Under the pieces are notes generated by a model. That model did no database searches and had not been told where the DNA came from. It saw only the letters and a list, made by a program, of their open reading frames with translations. Position numbers and translations under genes: made by a program. Of a stretch of 64,000 bases of DNA, positions 10,037 through 19,704 are shown piece by piece. Positions within the stretch are counted from its first letter, which is position 1; every line of letters begins with the position of its first letter. The stretch is from Enterobacter sp. Cy-643 (lineage in GTDB: Bacteria > Pseudomonadota > Gammaproteobacteria > Enterobacterales > Enterobacteriaceae), in the NCBI RefSeq assembly GCF_011752815.1, contig NZ_VWWV01000002.1, positions 434,001 to 498,000 on the forward strand, given 5' to 3'.

Positions 10037-10863
10037 CCCTGGCCATATTTCTCCAGTAATGCCTCGGCAATCGCCAGGCTTTCCGCATCCACCTCGCCGC
10101 TGTAGTTGGCCGGGCGGAAGTGCATCTGGAAGGCGGTAATCACTCTTTTCTGCTGCGCCTCAGTCATGCCCGGCAGCACTTCGTAGCCATATCGGGAAAG
10201 CACATCCAGCAGCTCTGTTTTATCCACGGGCTGCAGCGGGCCGCGGCCGTTAAGATAAAACGCCACTCTAGCGGCGTCCGGCCATGCGCCAATCCCTTTT
10301 TCCGCAAATTGCTTCCAGGGGAACAGCGGGCCAGGATCAACCTTGCGCTGCGGCGCGATATCTCCGTGAGCCACCACGTTCTGCGGGGCGATGTTATAGC
10401 GCGCAATAATCTGCTTCGCTAAATCCTCAAGCACCGCAATCTGCGGCTGACTGAAGGGATAAAAGCGCTGAACACCACCCACCCGCGTGTAGCCCTGGTT
10501 TTCCAGCTCAATCCCTACGGATGTGTCGTTAATTCGCGTAGCTCCTCGCCAGAAACTGACCCCGGCATGCCAGGCCAGCTGCGCTTCCGGCACCAGTTGC
10601 CAGACAACGGGTTTCCCGCCGGACAGCGGCGGCGCGGCAGGAACAAGGTAGTGGGCGCTGACGTTACGATCGGTCAACGTGGAAAGCGAACTTGAAAAAT
10701 CATCCGCCGTGTAATGGATCACCAGAATTTTCACCCGCGGATACGCGGCCTGAGCCTGATGCGTGGTGTCCACTTTATAGCTGCCTCGATCGACAATCCC
10801 TTTTTGCCCGGCGCAGCCCGCCAGTAACAGCGCCAGGGCAAGCGCTAAGATCCTGGTTTTCAT
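10033..10863 (-). CDS. amiD: N-acetylmuramoyl-L-alanine amidase AmiD (lipoprotein)
   Basis: 276 residues from an ATG that overlaps the ybjQ stop (ATGA); a start 11 codons upstream is possible but would spoil the signal peptide. The lipobox LLLAGC gives an outer-membrane lipoprotein. The zinc amidase domain (amidase_2, T7 lysozyme fold) shows its ligands in VIHYTADDF and [18 protein letters not shown]-terminal peptidoglycan-binding helical region completes it. It cleaves the amide between MurNAc and L-Ala, including anhydro-muropeptides. Forms an operon with ybjQ. Confidence 0.93.
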   Translation of the reverse strand: MKTRILALALALLLAGCAGQKGIVDRGSYKVDTTHQAQAAYPRVKILVIHYTADDFSSSLSTLTDRNVSAHYLVPAAPPLSGGKPVVWQLVPEAQLAWHAGVSFWRGATRINDTSVGIELENQGYTRVGGVQRFYPFSQPQIAVLEDLAKQIIARYNIAPQNVVAHGDIAPQRKVDPGPLFPWKQFAEKGIGAWPDAARVAFYLNGRGPLQPVDKTELLDVLSRYGYEVLPGMTEAQQKRVITAFQMHFRPANYSGEVDAESLAIAEALLEKYGQG

Positions 10864-11183
10864 TGGCGCGTTTTCACCGCCGTTCCGCTGACGCAAACCA
10901 TCAGCATACTGCCGTCCTTGCCGACGGTTTCATAGTCGATATCAATCCCGACCACGGCGTTGGCGCCCAGGCTTTCGGCCTGTGCCTGAATTTCACGAAA
11001 TGCGATGTCCCGCGCTTTGCGTAACTCTTTTTCATAAGCCCCGGAGCGGCCGCCGACGATATCGCGAACCCCAGCGAAAAAATCGCGGAAAATATTGGCG
11101 CCGAGGATAGCTTCCCCGGTCACCACGCCGCAGTATTCAGTAATGGTGTGGCCTTCCAGGCCTGGCGTCGTTGTAAACTGCAT
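10860..11183 (-). CDS. ybjQ: YbjQ, UPF0145 family heavy-metal-binding-like protein
   Basis: 107 residues from the ATG that matches the E. coli start; a GTG lies one codon upstream. Family features include [29 protein letters not shown] and [13 protein letters not shown]. Members form pentamers, and the biochemical role is unproven. It is the first gene of a ybjQ-amiD pair with a 4-base overlap. Confidence 0.9.
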   Translation of the reverse strand: MQFTTTPGLEGHTITEYCGVVTGEAILGANIFRDFFAGVRDIVGGRSGAYEKELRKARDIAFREIQAQAESLGANAVVGIDIDYETVGKDGSMLMVCVSGTAVKTRQ

Positions 11184-11291
11184 CACGTTCTCCTCTCTTT
11201 GCCATCAACATGTTAGCCCGGCAATCGCCACGCGATTTTGAGCCAATACGCTATGCTAAGGTAGTCCTCCTGAGAAAATAAGGAAATAAAA

Positions 11292-11816
11292 ATGCGCAGC
11301 TCAGCTTTGGCCCTTCTCCCCTGTGCGCTGGTGTTGTCGGCCTGTACCACCGTCACCCCGGCCTTCAAAGACATCGGCACCCGCAGCGGTCCCTGCGTTA
11401 GCGGCGGCCCGGATGACGTCGCTCAGCAGTTCTATGATTACCGTATCGCGCACAAGGGCGAAGGCCTGAGTTCCGTTGCCGCGCTACGCCCTTATCTGAG
11501 CGATTCCCTGTTCCAGCTCCTGCAAAAATCCAGTGCCTCTGCGGCGGCGCAAAGTGCGTTTACCCGCAGCGATATCTTCTCCAGCCAGTCCGAAGGGCCT
11601 GACCGGGCCAGCGTGGCTTCGGCGTCAACTATCCCGAACACCGATGCGCGAAATATTCCTCTGCGCGTCGAGCTGACCCGCGGCAGCCAGACCTGGAAAG
11701 ATGAAGTGTTGATGGTCCGCGAAGGCCAGTGCTGGACGGTGGACGATGTGCGTTACCTCGGCGCGGCGAGCCATGCGCCAACCGGCACGCTGCGTCAGGC
11801 AGTTGAAGGGAAATAG
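11292..11816 (+). CDS. ybjP: Putative lipoprotein YbjP
   Basis: 174 residues with a signal peptide and lipobox VLSAC (C18). The mature part has a DUF3828/NTF2-like look (DDVAQQFYDYRIAHKGEG and a basic C-terminal region). The function is unknown. A strong AAGGA ribosome site precedes the ATG. The position between ybjQ and artP matches E. coli ybjP. Confidence 0.85.
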   Translation: MRSSALALLPCALVLSACTTVTPAFKDIGTRSGPCVSGGPDDVAQQFYDYRIAHKGEGLSSVAALRPYLSDSLFQLLQKSSASAAAQSAFTRSDIFSSQSEGPDRASVASASTIPNTDARNIPLRVELTRGSQTWKDEVLMVREGQCWTVDDVRYLGAASHAPTGTLRQAVEGK

Positions 11817-12043
11817 CGGCAATTTATGCTGACGCTATGCGGGTGGAAGAAACGTAACCCCTGTAAATAGTCTGGAATATTCAGGGATCCCGGTTTTTTA
11901 TACTTAGCCACCACCCGCCTCGCTATTTTGTGCTAACTTTAGGCGAAGTAAGCCGTTACTTATAGGTTTTAACGCACAAAGATTGCATAACTATTCTGTT
12001 AAAGGTACCCTTTGCGGCCTCAATTGCTATTCAACTTCAGCGC

Positions 12044-12772
12044 ATGAGTATTCAACTAGACAGCATTAATTGCTTTTACGGTGCCCATCAGGCGCTGTTC
12101 GATATCACACTACATTGCCCGCAGGGCGAGACGCTGGTGTTGCTGGGCCCGAGCGGTGCCGGCAAGAGCTCTCTGCTGCGCGTCCTTAACCTGCTTGAGA
12201 TGCCGCGCTCCGGTAAACTAAGCATCGCGGGCGCGACTTTCGACTTTGCCAAAGCCCCCAGCGACAAAGCGATTCGCGATCTGCGCCAGAACGTCGGCAT
12301 GGTCTTCCAGCAATACAATTTGTGGCCGCACTTAACCGTGCTGCAAAACCTGATTGAAGCACCGTGCCGCGTGCTCGGATTAAGCAAAGATCGAGCGCGT
12401 GAACGCGCCGATAAACTGCTTGAGCGCCTGCGCCTGAAGCCTTACATGGATCGCTATCCGCTGCACCTTTCCGGCGGCCAGCAACAGCGTGTTGCCATTG
12501 CCCGCGCCCTGATGATGGAGCCGCAGATTCTGCTGTTTGATGAGCCTACCGCCGCTCTGGACCCGGAAATCACCGCGCAGATCGTCAGCATTATCCGCGA
12601 ACTGGCGGAAACCAACATTACTCAGGTCATCGTGACCCATGAAGTAGAAGTGGCGCGTAAAACCGCCAGCCGCGTGGTGTATATGGAAAACGGCCACATC
12701 ATCGAACAAGGTGATGCCAGCTGCTTTGCTAACCCGCAAACCGATGCGTTTAAATTCTATCTCTCTCACTGA
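12044..12772 (+). CDS. artP: Arginine ABC transporter ATP-binding protein ArtP
   Basis: 242 residues. Walker A is GPSGAGKSS, the signature is LSGGQQQR, Walker B is [13 protein letters not shown], and the switch histidine is in VTHEVEVA. It energises arginine uptake through ArtQM using ArtI or ArtJ. It is the first gene of artPIQM; the 227 bases before it hold the promoter, but I see no convincing ARG box there. artI starts 20 bases after its stop. Confidence 0.96.
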   Translation: MSIQLDSINCFYGAHQALFDITLHCPQGETLVLLGPSGAGKSSLLRVLNLLEMPRSGKLSIAGATFDFAKAPSDKAIRDLRQNVGMVFQQYNLWPHLTVLQNLIEAPCRVLGLSKDRARERADKLLERLRLKPYMDRYPLHLSGGQQQRVAIARALMMEPQILLFDEPTAALDPEITAQIVSIIRELAETNITQVIVTHEVEVARKTASRVVYMENGHIIEQGDASCFANPQTDAFKFYLSH

Positions 12773-12792
12773 TGTTGAACGGGAAAACGACA

Positions 12793-13524
12793 ATGAAAAA
12801 AGTTTTGCTGGCCACTCTTTTAGCCACTCTGAGCCTTTCTGCTACCGCCGCACAGACTATCCGTTTTGCTACCGAAGCCTCTTACCCTCCGTTTGAGTCT
12901 ATCGACGCCAACAACAAGATCGTCGGCTTTGACGTTGACCTGGCAAACGCCCTTTGCAAACAGATCGATGCCACCTGTACCTTCACCAACCAGGCGTTTG
13001 ATAGCCTGATCCCAAGCCTGAAATTCCGCCGTATTGACGCGGTAATGGCGGGAATGGACATCACCCCTGAACGTGAAAAACAGGTGCTGTTCACCAAACC
13101 TTACTATGACAACTCCGCGCTGTTTGTTGGCGTGAAGGGCAAGTACGCAGATATTGCGGCGCTGAAAGGCAAAAAAGTGGGCATCCAGAACGGGACCACC
13201 CACCAGAAATACATCACCGACAAGCACCCGGAAATCACCACCGTGCCTTACGACAGCTACCAGAACGCTAAGCTGGATCTGCAGAACGGTCGTATCGACG
13301 CGGTCTTCGGCGACACCGCCGTGGTGACCGAGTGGCTGAAAGCCAGCCCGGAACTGGTTGCCGTGGGTGATAAAGTGACCGACAAAGATTACTTCGGCAC
13401 CGGCCTCGGCATCGCCCTGCGCCAGGGCAACACTGACCTGCAGAGCAAATTCAACGCCGCGCTGGATAAAGTGAAACAAGATGGCACCTACAAAGCCATC
13501 TACGACAAATGGTTCCAGAAGTAA
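12793..13524 (+). CDS. artI: Arginine ABC transporter periplasmic binding protein ArtI
   Basis: 243 residues starting at the MKKVLL methionine, which gives a proper signal peptide ending SATAA; the frame is open 7 codons further up. The family-3 solute-binding fold shows [25 protein letters not shown] and the NGTTHQKY loop. It is clearly a paralogue of ArtJ encoded 2.3 kb downstream. It is the second gene of the art operon. Confidence 0.95.
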   Translation: MKKVLLATLLATLSLSATAAQTIRFATEASYPPFESIDANNKIVGFDVDLANALCKQIDATCTFTNQAFDSLIPSLKFRRIDAVMAGMDITPEREKQVLFTKPYYDNSALFVGVKGKYADIAALKGKKVGIQNGTTHQKYITDKHPEITTVPYDSYQNAKLDLQNGRIDAVFGDTAVVTEWLKASPELVAVGDKVTDKDYFGTGLGIALRQGNTDLQSKFNAALDKVKQDGTYKAIYDKWFQK

Positions 13525-13532
13525 TCGACCCG

Positions 13533-14249
13533 ATGAACGAATTGTTTCCATTAGCAAGCGCCGCCGGGATGACCGTCGGCCTTGCCGTTTGTGCCCTCAT
13601 CGTCGGCCTCGTGCTGGCGATGATTTTTGCCGTCTGGGAATCCGCCAAATGGCGCCCGGTGGCATGGATAGGCTCCGGGATAGTCACGCTTTTCCGCGGC
13701 CTGCCTGAAATTCTGGTGGTGCTGTTTATCTACTTCGGCTCCTCCCAGCTGCTGCTGATGCTCTCTGACGGCTTTACCCTCAACCTCGGTTTTACCGCCA
13801 TCCCGGTTAAAATGGAGATTGAGAACTTTGACGTCAGTCCGTTCCTCTGCGGCGTGATTGCCCTCTCCCTGCTCTATTCCGCCTATGCGTCGCAGACGCT
13901 GCGCGGCGCGCTGAAAGCGGTGCCGGTTGGGCAGTGGGAATCGGGCCAGGCGCTGGGTTTATCCAAAACCGCGATTTTCTTCCGGCTGGTCATGCCGCAG
14001 ATGTGGCGTCACGCCCTGCCGGGCCTGGGTAACCAGTGGCTGGTGCTGCTGAAAGACACCGCGCTGGTGTCGCTTATCAGCGTCAACGACCTGATGCTGC
14101 AAACCAAAAGTATCGCCACGCGCACCCAGGAGCCGTTTACCTGGTACGTGATTGCGGCGGCGATTTATCTGGTTATTACCCTGCTGAGTCAGTACATCCT
14201 GAAGCGCATAGACCTGCGCGCCACGCGCTTTGAACGGAGACCTGGCTGA
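13533..14249 (+). CDS. artQ: Arginine ABC transporter permease ArtQ
   Basis: 238 residues from the MNELFPL methionine, matching E. coli length; the upstream codons are excluded. It is a hydrophobic permease with the EAA-type loop of amino-acid permeases ([17 protein letters not shown]). Its final base overlaps the first base of artM (TGATG), so translation is coupled. It pairs with ArtM to form the channel. Confidence 0.95.
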   Translation: MNELFPLASAAGMTVGLAVCALIVGLVLAMIFAVWESAKWRPVAWIGSGIVTLFRGLPEILVVLFIYFGSSQLLLMLSDGFTLNLGFTAIPVKMEIENFDVSPFLCGVIALSLLYSAYASQTLRGALKAVPVGQWESGQALGLSKTAIFFRLVMPQMWRHALPGLGNQWLVLLKDTALVSLISVNDLMLQTKSIATRTQEPFTWYVIAAAIYLVITLLSQYILKRIDLRATRFERRPG

Positions 14250-14917
14250 TGCTCGAGTATTTACCGGAGCTGATGAAAGGTCTGCACACCAGCCTGACGC
14301 TCACCGCCGCTTCCATTGCCGTCGCGCTCGTGCTGTCGCTGCTGTTCACCATCGTTCTGACGCTTAAAACGCCGGGGCTAGTGCACATTGTGCGCGCCTA
14401 CATCACACTGTTTACCGGCACGCCGCTGCTGGTGCAGATCTTCCTGATTTACTACGGTCCAGGGCAGTTCCCGTCGCTCCAGCATTATCCGGTGCTGTGG
14501 CACCTGCTTTCCGAGCCGTGGCTGTGCGCGTTGATTGCGCTCTCTCTGAACAGCGCCGCGTATACTACACAGCTGTTTTACGGGGCTATTCGCGCCATAC
14601 CGGAAGGTCAGTGGCAGTCCTGCAGCGCCTTAGGGATGAGCAAGAAAGATACGCTGGCTATTCTGCTGCCTTATGCCTTCAAGCGCGCGCTCTCTTCTTA
14701 CTCGAACGAAGTCGTGCTGGTGTTCAAGAGCACCTCGCTGGCCTACACCATTACGCTGATGGAAGTGATGGGCTACGGGCAGCTTCTGTATGGCCGCACC
14801 TATGATGTGGCGGTCTTCGGCGCCGCCGGTCTGGTCTACCTCATCGTCAACGGGCTGCTTACGTTGCTGATGCGCCTGATCGAACGCCGGGCGCTGGCCT
14901 TTGAACGCCGCAGCTAG
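14249..14917 (+). CDS. artM: Arginine ABC transporter permease ArtM
   Basis: 222 residues, the same length as E. coli ArtM, with the His/Glu/Gln/Arg/opine permease loop EGQWQSCSALGMSKKDT. It is the last gene of artPIQM; a strong terminator follows about 15 bases after the stop, so artJ is separately transcribed. Confidence 0.95.
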   Translation: MLEYLPELMKGLHTSLTLTAASIAVALVLSLLFTIVLTLKTPGLVHIVRAYITLFTGTPLLVQIFLIYYGPGQFPSLQHYPVLWHLLSEPWLCALIALSLNSAAYTTQLFYGAIRAIPEGQWQSCSALGMSKKDTLAILLPYAFKRALSSYSNEVVLVFKSTSLAYTITLMEVMGYGQLLYGRTYDVAVFGAAGLVYLIVNGLLTLLMRLIERRALAFERRS

Positions 14918-14930
14918 ACAAGCTCAGAGG

Positions 14931-14955
14931 AAAAGCGGGGCAACCCGCTTTTTTT
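14931..14955 (+). terminator. Terminator of the artPIQM operon
   Basis: Short strong hairpin AGCGGG/CCCGCT with a GCAA tetraloop, followed by seven T residues. Confidence 0.88.
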
Positions 14956-14964
14956 ACGCCCACA

Positions 14965-15003
14965 CAAATATAATTATACATTTTTATTGCATATAAATTC
15001 ACA
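14965..15003 (+). promoter_or_regulatory. Paired ARG boxes (ArgR) upstream of artJ
   Basis: The second 18-bp box, at 14986-15003, fits WNTGAATWWWWATTCANW at 17 of 18 positions. The first, at 14965-14982, is weaker, with a good right half. They are separated by the characteristic 3-bp spacer. ArgR represses artJ in E. coli, and this layout predicts the same. Confidence 0.75.
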
Positions 15004-15072
15004 TTTTGGCATGGTGGTTAGACGCCGGGAAACGGCGATTTAAAACAATATTGACAGACAGGAGCAACACGC

Positions 15073-15804
15073 ATGAAAAAGTTACTGTTAGCCGCTATGT
15101 TCGCTACAGCCGCATTCAGCGCGGCCGCGGCGGAGAAAATTAACTTCGGCTCTTCGGCAACCTATCCTCCTTTTGAATCTCTGGACGCCAGCAATCAGAT
15201 CGTCGGTTTCGATATCGATCTGGCCAAAGCATTATGCAAACAAATGCAGGCTGAATGTACCTTCACCAACCACGCTTTCGACAGCCTGATCCCTTCCCTG
15301 AAGTTCCGTAAATACGACGCGGTGATTTCCGGGATGGATATCACGCCTGAACGTGCCAAACAGGTCGCCTTTACCAATCCGTACTACGCCAACTCGGCGG
15401 TGGTCATTGCTAAAAAAGGCCAGTTTGCCTCTCTGGACGATCTCAAAGGCAAACGCATCGGGATGGAAAACGGCACCACGCACCAGAAATACCTACAGGA
15501 TAAACATCCTGAGATCAAAACCGTCTCTTACGACAGTTACCAGAACGCGATTATTGACCTGAAAAATGGCCGTATTGATGGCGTGTTTGGCGATACCGCC
15601 GTGGTGAACGAATGGCTGAAGACCAATCCGCAGCTGGGCACCGTGGGCGAGCATGTGACCGACGCACGGTACTTTGGCACCGGTTTAGGGATTGCGGTGC
15701 GCCCGGATAATCAGGCCCTGCTGAAGAAGCTGAACGACGCGCTGGCGGCGATTAAAGCGGACGGGACTTATCAGAAGATCAGTACTCAGTGGTTCCCGCA
15801 GTAA
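15073..15804 (+). CDS. artJ: Arginine-specific periplasmic binding protein ArtJ
   Basis: 243 residues with a signal peptide ending SAAAA and the same family-3 binding fold as ArtI ([27 protein letters not shown]). It is monocistronic behind ARG boxes, which marks it as ArtJ, the arginine-specific receptor for ArtQMP, rather than a duplicate ArtI. An AGGAGC site precedes the ATG. Confidence 0.94.
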   Translation: MKKLLLAAMFATAAFSAAAAEKINFGSSATYPPFESLDASNQIVGFDIDLAKALCKQMQAECTFTNHAFDSLIPSLKFRKYDAVISGMDITPERAKQVAFTNPYYANSAVVIAKKGQFASLDDLKGKRIGMENGTTHQKYLQDKHPEIKTVSYDSYQNAIIDLKNGRIDGVFGDTAVVNEWLKTNPQLGTVGEHVTDARYFGTGLGIAVRPDNQALLKKLNDALAAIKADGTYQKISTQWFPQ

Positions 15805-15809
15805 ATTTA

Positions 15810-15849
15810 CCCCCTCACCCCGGCCCTCTCCCCAAAGGGGCGAGGGAGA
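15810..15849 (-). repeat. REP-like intergenic palindrome, copy A
   Basis: CCTCACCCCGGCCCTCTCC... reads on the other strand as the gagaGGGccGGGGTGAGG element also found at 15881-15917 and 38706-38742. It lies just past artJ and faces copy B in inverted orientation, so the pair could fold into one large stem. Confidence 0.7.
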
Positions 15850-15880
15850 AAACAACAGACAGAACAGTACGCAATCTATT

Positions 15881-15917
15881 CCCTCTCCCTTCCGGGGAGA
15901 GGGTTAGGGTGAGGGTA
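15881..15917 (+). repeat. REP-like intergenic palindrome, copy B
   Basis: A CCCTCTCCC...GGGGAGAGGG hairpin followed by GGGTGAGGG. It is a second copy of the same element, inverted relative to copy A with a 31-base spacer. Confidence 0.7.
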
Positions 15918-15939
15918 AAAGAAGCAAATACGTTGTAGC

Positions 15940-16160
15940 TGAGAGCGTCGGGAACGCATCTCAGCCGACCCAGGACTGGGAGATAAAACGGAGGTTTGCC
16001 GCTCACGCGGTCGATTTATTTGGCCGGGAGTCCGGAGTCTCGGGGGAGTGACGGTGGCTCCCCCGAGCCGTTCACCGTCTCTGTGATGGCATATCAAACC
16101 GAACTGGACGTGAACGGAACCTTAGGCCGGGTCTGCAGAAACCACTAGCACGAATGTCAA
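15940..16160. other. Non-coding GC-rich segment with two competing hairpins
   Basis: No credible gene is seen between artJ and rlmC. The segment holds a perfect 10-bp inverted repeat CTCGGGGGAG/CTCCCCCGAG at 16039-16067. A second pair, GACGGTG/CACCGTC (16050-16056 with 16073-16079), overlaps the first loop, so the two stems exclude each other. The function is unknown; it could be a mobile intergenic repeat or the relic of a structured RNA. Confidence 0.45.
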
Positions 16161-16162
16161 AG

Positions 16163-17293
16163 TTAAGGACAACGCTCCAGCAGCGTCAACACTTCGTAAT
16201 GCGAAGTATGCGGAAACATATCAAACAGCTGGGTACGCACTACCCGGTAACCCGGCAACATCTGAATATCCTTCGCCATGGTCTGCGCGTTGCAGCTTGA
16301 GTAGACGATAAACGCCGGAGCCATCTGCTCCAGATAATCACACAGCGCTTTACCGATCCCACGGCGCGGCGGGTTCACCAGCACCAGCTGCGGGATATCC
16401 TGCTGGGCGACGGCGAACTGCGTGGAATCCAGCGCCCGAAAATGAATGTTATGCAGACCCAGTTTTTCAGCCGACTGCTTCGCGCTGGCAATCGCCTCCG
16501 GGGCAATTTCGATGCCGGTTAGCTTCATCTCCGGCGTGGCGCAGTGCAGGCCAAATCCCCCCACGCCGCAGAACAGATCCCACATATGGTTGACGGGTAG
16601 CGCGCGCACCCAGTCACGGGCGGTGGCGTACAACCGGGAAGCAACCTGAGGGTTAGTCTGGAAGAAACTTTGCGGACGAATATAGAGCGGTACGCCGTTG
16701 AAAACCTCTTCGAGCGCACGCTGTTCAGTCAGCGGGATTTCCTGTTCACCTTCCATAATCGCCATGTGTACGGGCTGAATGTTGGCCGAAATCACCTTGA
16801 GCTGCGGCAGCTGTTGCTGTAGCCACGGCAGCGCCGCTTTTAACTGCTCCAGCTTGCTTTCCGAACGCAGCACAAAGCGCAGCATCATGCCGCCATCCGC
16901 CAGGCTTTCGGTCAGCAGCAGGTACTTCAGCTCGCCACGCTTGCGCGCGACGCTGTAAGGCGTTAATCCCGCCCGGGCAATAAAAGGCTTCAGTGCCGCA
17001 AAGACAGGCTCAAATGAAGCGGGATAAAGCGGGCAGTCGGTTAAATCTTCGGGCGTGCCGTCGCGGTGCAACATCCCCAGCAGCGGTTTTTCCACGCTGC
17101 CGCTGACCACCATTTTGGCTTTGTTGCGAAATGCCTGCTCAGGGCCGCTGACCGGCTGACACCACTCGCCCACCGCAATGCCTGCCAGCAGTTGCCGGAG
17201 ATCGGTCATTTTAGCGAGAAGCTGGTCTTCAACCGGTTGTTCAATCCACTGGCAGGAACGGCAGCGGCCGGCATCATAGAGCGCGCATTGCAT
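16163..17293 (-). CDS. rlmC: 23S rRNA (uracil-747-C5)-methyltransferase RlmC
   Basis: 376 residues, like E. coli RlmC. The N-terminal cysteine cluster (C3, C11, C14) starts the Fe-S site typical of the family. The SAM-binding motif is [10 protein letters not shown], and the catalytic cysteine lies in [13 protein letters not shown]. It methylates U747 of 23S rRNA. It is transcribed alone and divergently positioned from artJ across the repeat-rich intergenic region. Confidence 0.95.
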   Translation of the reverse strand: MQCALYDAGRCRSCQWIEQPVEDQLLAKMTDLRQLLAGIAVGEWCQPVSGPEQAFRNKAKMVVSGSVEKPLLGMLHRDGTPEDLTDCPLYPASFEPVFAALKPFIARAGLTPYSVARKRGELKYLLLTESLADGGMMLRFVLRSESKLEQLKAALPWLQQQLPQLKVISANIQPVHMAIMEGEQEIPLTEQRALEEVFNGVPLYIRPQSFFQTNPQVASRLYATARDWVRALPVNHMWDLFCGVGGFGLHCATPEMKLTGIEIAPEAIASAKQSAEKLGLHNIHFRALDSTQFAVAQQDIPQLVLVNPPRRGIGKALCDYLEQMAPAFIVYSSCNAQTMAKDIQMLPGYRVVRTQLFDMFPHTSHYEVLTLLERCP

Positions 17294-17341
17294 AGAGAAA
17301 CCCTGAGAAAAAACGAGGGCGCAGATTGTAGCACTCTGCGC

Positions 17342-17815
17342 TTACTGAAGTCTGAAAAAAAGCCGACTGCGGGCAGGGACAAACAGCAAAATCAGCACCA
17401 GAATATCCGGCAGCTTTTGAGTGAACAGCGAACGGAAGATCTCACGCTTGCTGCCCCCGGCAATGCTGAATAATTCGGGGTATCCCCATCCCAGTGAGGA
17501 CAGAGACAACCAGACCACGGAAATAATTTGGGTCAGCAGGAACAGCCAGCGCCCCCAGTTACGCCCTTTGACAATCACAAAGGCACAGCGCAGTTCGACA
17601 AAAAGCATCAACAGGCTGCCAAGAAAAACCAGCGTCAGGGGCCAGGTTTGCACGCTGCGGTGCACAAAATCCATCACTCCGCTAACCCCGAGCATATTAA
17701 ACAGCAGCAGCAAATCCAGGCATCGGGTAGTGACGATGCCGATAGCCGCCACCATCACCAGCGTGGGGACGTTTAATTTTGCATGGGATGACCGCTGTTT
17801 CCTGATAATTTCCAC
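17342..17815 (-). CDS. ybjO: Inner-membrane protein YbjO (DUF2593)
   Basis: 157 residues with about four hydrophobic segments. The predicted start is a GTG with an AGGAACGCGAGG stretch in front. Position between potI and rlmC and overall size match E. coli YbjO. The function is unknown. Confidence 0.8.
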   Translation of the reverse strand: MEIIRKQRSSHAKLNVPTLVMVAAIGIVTTRCLDLLLLFNMLGVSGVMDFVHRSVQTWPLTLVFLGSLLMLFVELRCAFVIVKGRNWGRWLFLLTQIISVVWLSLSSLGWGYPELFSIAGGSKREIFRSLFTQKLPDILVLILLFVPARSRLFFRLQ

Positions 17816-17890
17816 AACCTCGCGTTCCTTACGTCACGGTGCCGCGACAGGCGCGGCACCGGAGGCACATCATTGCAGATTTTAGGCGTT

Positions 17891-18736
17891 TTAACCACGT
17901 CTTGCACTCTGGATATCGCGCAGCCGCTGCTTTTCTGCCCGCGCCATAAACCACCATGCAATCAAGCCGATAACGCCCACAACGCCGAGGATAATCGACG
18001 CCAGCGCGTTGATTTCCGGGTTGACCCCCATACGCACATTTGAGAACACCAGCATCGGCAGCGTGGTCGCCCCTGGCCCGGAGACGAAGCTGGCGATAAC
18101 CAGGTCGTCAAGCGACAGCGTGAACGCCAGCAGCCAGCCAGAAATAATGGCAGGTGAGATCATTGGCACGGTGATCACAAAGAACACTTTCAGCGGCGTC
18201 GCCCCCAGATCCATCGCCGCTTCTTCGATGGAGCGATCCAGTTCCCGCAAGCGTGAGCTAATCACCACCGCAACATAGGCGGTGCAGAACGTCACATGCG
18301 CCAGCCAGATGGTAAGCATCCCCCTGTCGCTCGGCCAGCCAATCGCATGCGCCAGCGCCACGAACAGCAGTAACAGCGACAGCCCGGTGATCACATCCGG
18401 CATAACCAGCGGCGCCGTCAGCATAAAGGCAAAGCCGGTTGAGCCACGAAAGCGACCAAAACGTACCATCACTACGGCCGCAATCGTCCCCAGGATAACG
18501 GCCATCGTGGCGGCCGCCGCAGCAATGGTCAGGCTCAGGCCAACGGCGTTCATCATCGCTGAATCCCGGAACAGCTCCCCGTACCAGCGTGTTGACCAGC
18601 CGGCCCACACCGTCACCAGTTTAGAACTGTTAAACGAGTAGATAACCAGCATCAGCATGGGCGCATACAGGAAGGTAAAACCAATGACCAGAATCAGAAT
18701 ACGCCACGGAGAACGCACAACCGGTAAGTTGTTCAT
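17891..18736 (-). CDS. potI: Putrescine ABC transporter permease PotI
   Basis: 281 residues from the MNNLPVV methionine, matching E. coli; upstream in-frame codons lie inside potH and are excluded. It is a multi-spanning permease with the EAA loop EEAAMDLGATPLKVF. It overlaps the potH stop by 4 bases (ATGA). It forms the channel with PotH for high-affinity putrescine uptake and is the last gene of potFGHI. Confidence 0.95.
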   Translation of the reverse strand: MNNLPVVRSPWRILILVIGFTFLYAPMLMLVIYSFNSSKLVTVWAGWSTRWYGELFRDSAMMNAVGLSLTIAAAAATMAVILGTIAAVVMVRFGRFRGSTGFAFMLTAPLVMPDVITGLSLLLLFVALAHAIGWPSDRGMLTIWLAHVTFCTAYVAVVISSRLRELDRSIEEAAMDLGATPLKVFFVITVPMISPAIISGWLLAFTLSLDDLVIASFVSGPGATTLPMLVFSNVRMGVNPEINALASIILGVVGVIGLIAWWFMARAEKQRLRDIQSARRG

Positions 18737-19695
18737 GCGTGATCCTCCGCCGCTTTGTTCTGATATTTGTGGAACCACATGATTGGCACAATCAGCAGCA
18801 GAAGCATGATAATCGCCACGGCTGAGGCCACCGGCCAGTCGCGGTTGTTAAAGAACTCCTGCCACAGGACGCGGCCAATCATGATGCTGTCCGGCCCGCC
18901 GAGCAGTTCCGGGATCACAAACTCCCCTACCGCCGGAATAAACACCAGCATCGAACCGGCAATAATCCCGCCTTTGGTGAGCGGCACAATCACGCTGAAG
19001 AACGTTTTCAGCGGCCGCGCGCCGAGATCTAACGAAGCTTCCACCAGGGAATAATCTATGCGCGTCAGCGCGGTGTAAATCGGCAGCACCATAAAGGGCA
19101 GGTAGGCATAAACCACCCCGATGTAGACCGCAAGGTTGGTGTGCAGAATCGTCAGCGGCTGGTCGATAACCCCGAGCCAAAGCAGCACGTTATTCAATAT
19201 GCCGTTGTTTTTCAGGATGCCCATCCACGCATACACGCGGATCAGAAACGAGGTCCATGAAGGCAGGATCACCAGCAACAGCAGGATGTTTCGCGTTGAG
19301 GGTTTACTGTGTGCCACCGCCCACGCGAGCGGATAGCCCAGCGCCAGACAGCACAGCGTTGAAATTGCCGCCACCTGCAAAGACTGCAAGTAAGCCTCGA
19401 AGTAGAGCGGATCGTCGGTCAGCTGGAAGTAGTTCGCCAGATTCAGGGTGATCGACAGCTGGCCATCGGCCCAGCTCACCAGATCGCTGTAAGGTGGGAT
19501 CGCCCGGGCTATTTCCGAAAAACTGATTTTAAAAACAATCAGGAACGGCAGCATAAACAGCAGGATCAGCCACAGATACGGCAGCGCGATCGCCAGTTTG
19601 CGCCCGTGAGCCATCTGCAAACGGGCAAGCAAACGCTTCACGCCCGAGGATTGAGGAACCGCCGTCTCTGCCGGGCCTTCAGAAAGTGTTGTCAT
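18733..19695 (-). CDS. potH: Putrescine ABC transporter permease PotH
   Basis: 320 residues, membrane permease with the EAA-like loop VEASLDLGARPLKTF. The N-terminal 25 or so residues are cytosolic and variable. It lies 9 bases after potG and overlaps potI by 4, indicating one transcript. E. coli PotH is 317 residues. Confidence 0.95.
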   Translation of the reverse strand: MTTLSEGPAETAVPQSSGVKRLLARLQMAHGRKLAIALPYLWLILLFMLPFLIVFKISFSEIARAIPPYSDLVSWADGQLSITLNLANYFQLTDDPLYFEAYLQSLQVAAISTLCCLALGYPLAWAVAHSKPSTRNILLLLVILPSWTSFLIRVYAWMGILKNNGILNNVLLWLGVIDQPLTILHTNLAVYIGVVYAYLPFMVLPIYTALTRIDYSLVEASLDLGARPLKTFFSVIVPLTKGGIIAGSMLVFIPAVGEFVIPELLGGPDSIMIGRVLWQEFFNNRDWPVASAVAIIMLLLLIVPIMWFHKYQNKAAEDHA

Positions 19696-19704
19696 CTTGC
19701 CCCC

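Noticed and set aside
11817-12043. Possible ARG boxes upstream of artP
   Set aside because: No pair of 18-bp sites with a 3-bp spacer was found, in contrast to the clear site before artJ.
17421-17885. 154-codon plus-strand open frame opposite ybjO
   Set aside because: It overlaps ybjO almost completely and has no family likeness; ybjO has membrane helices and a conserved position.
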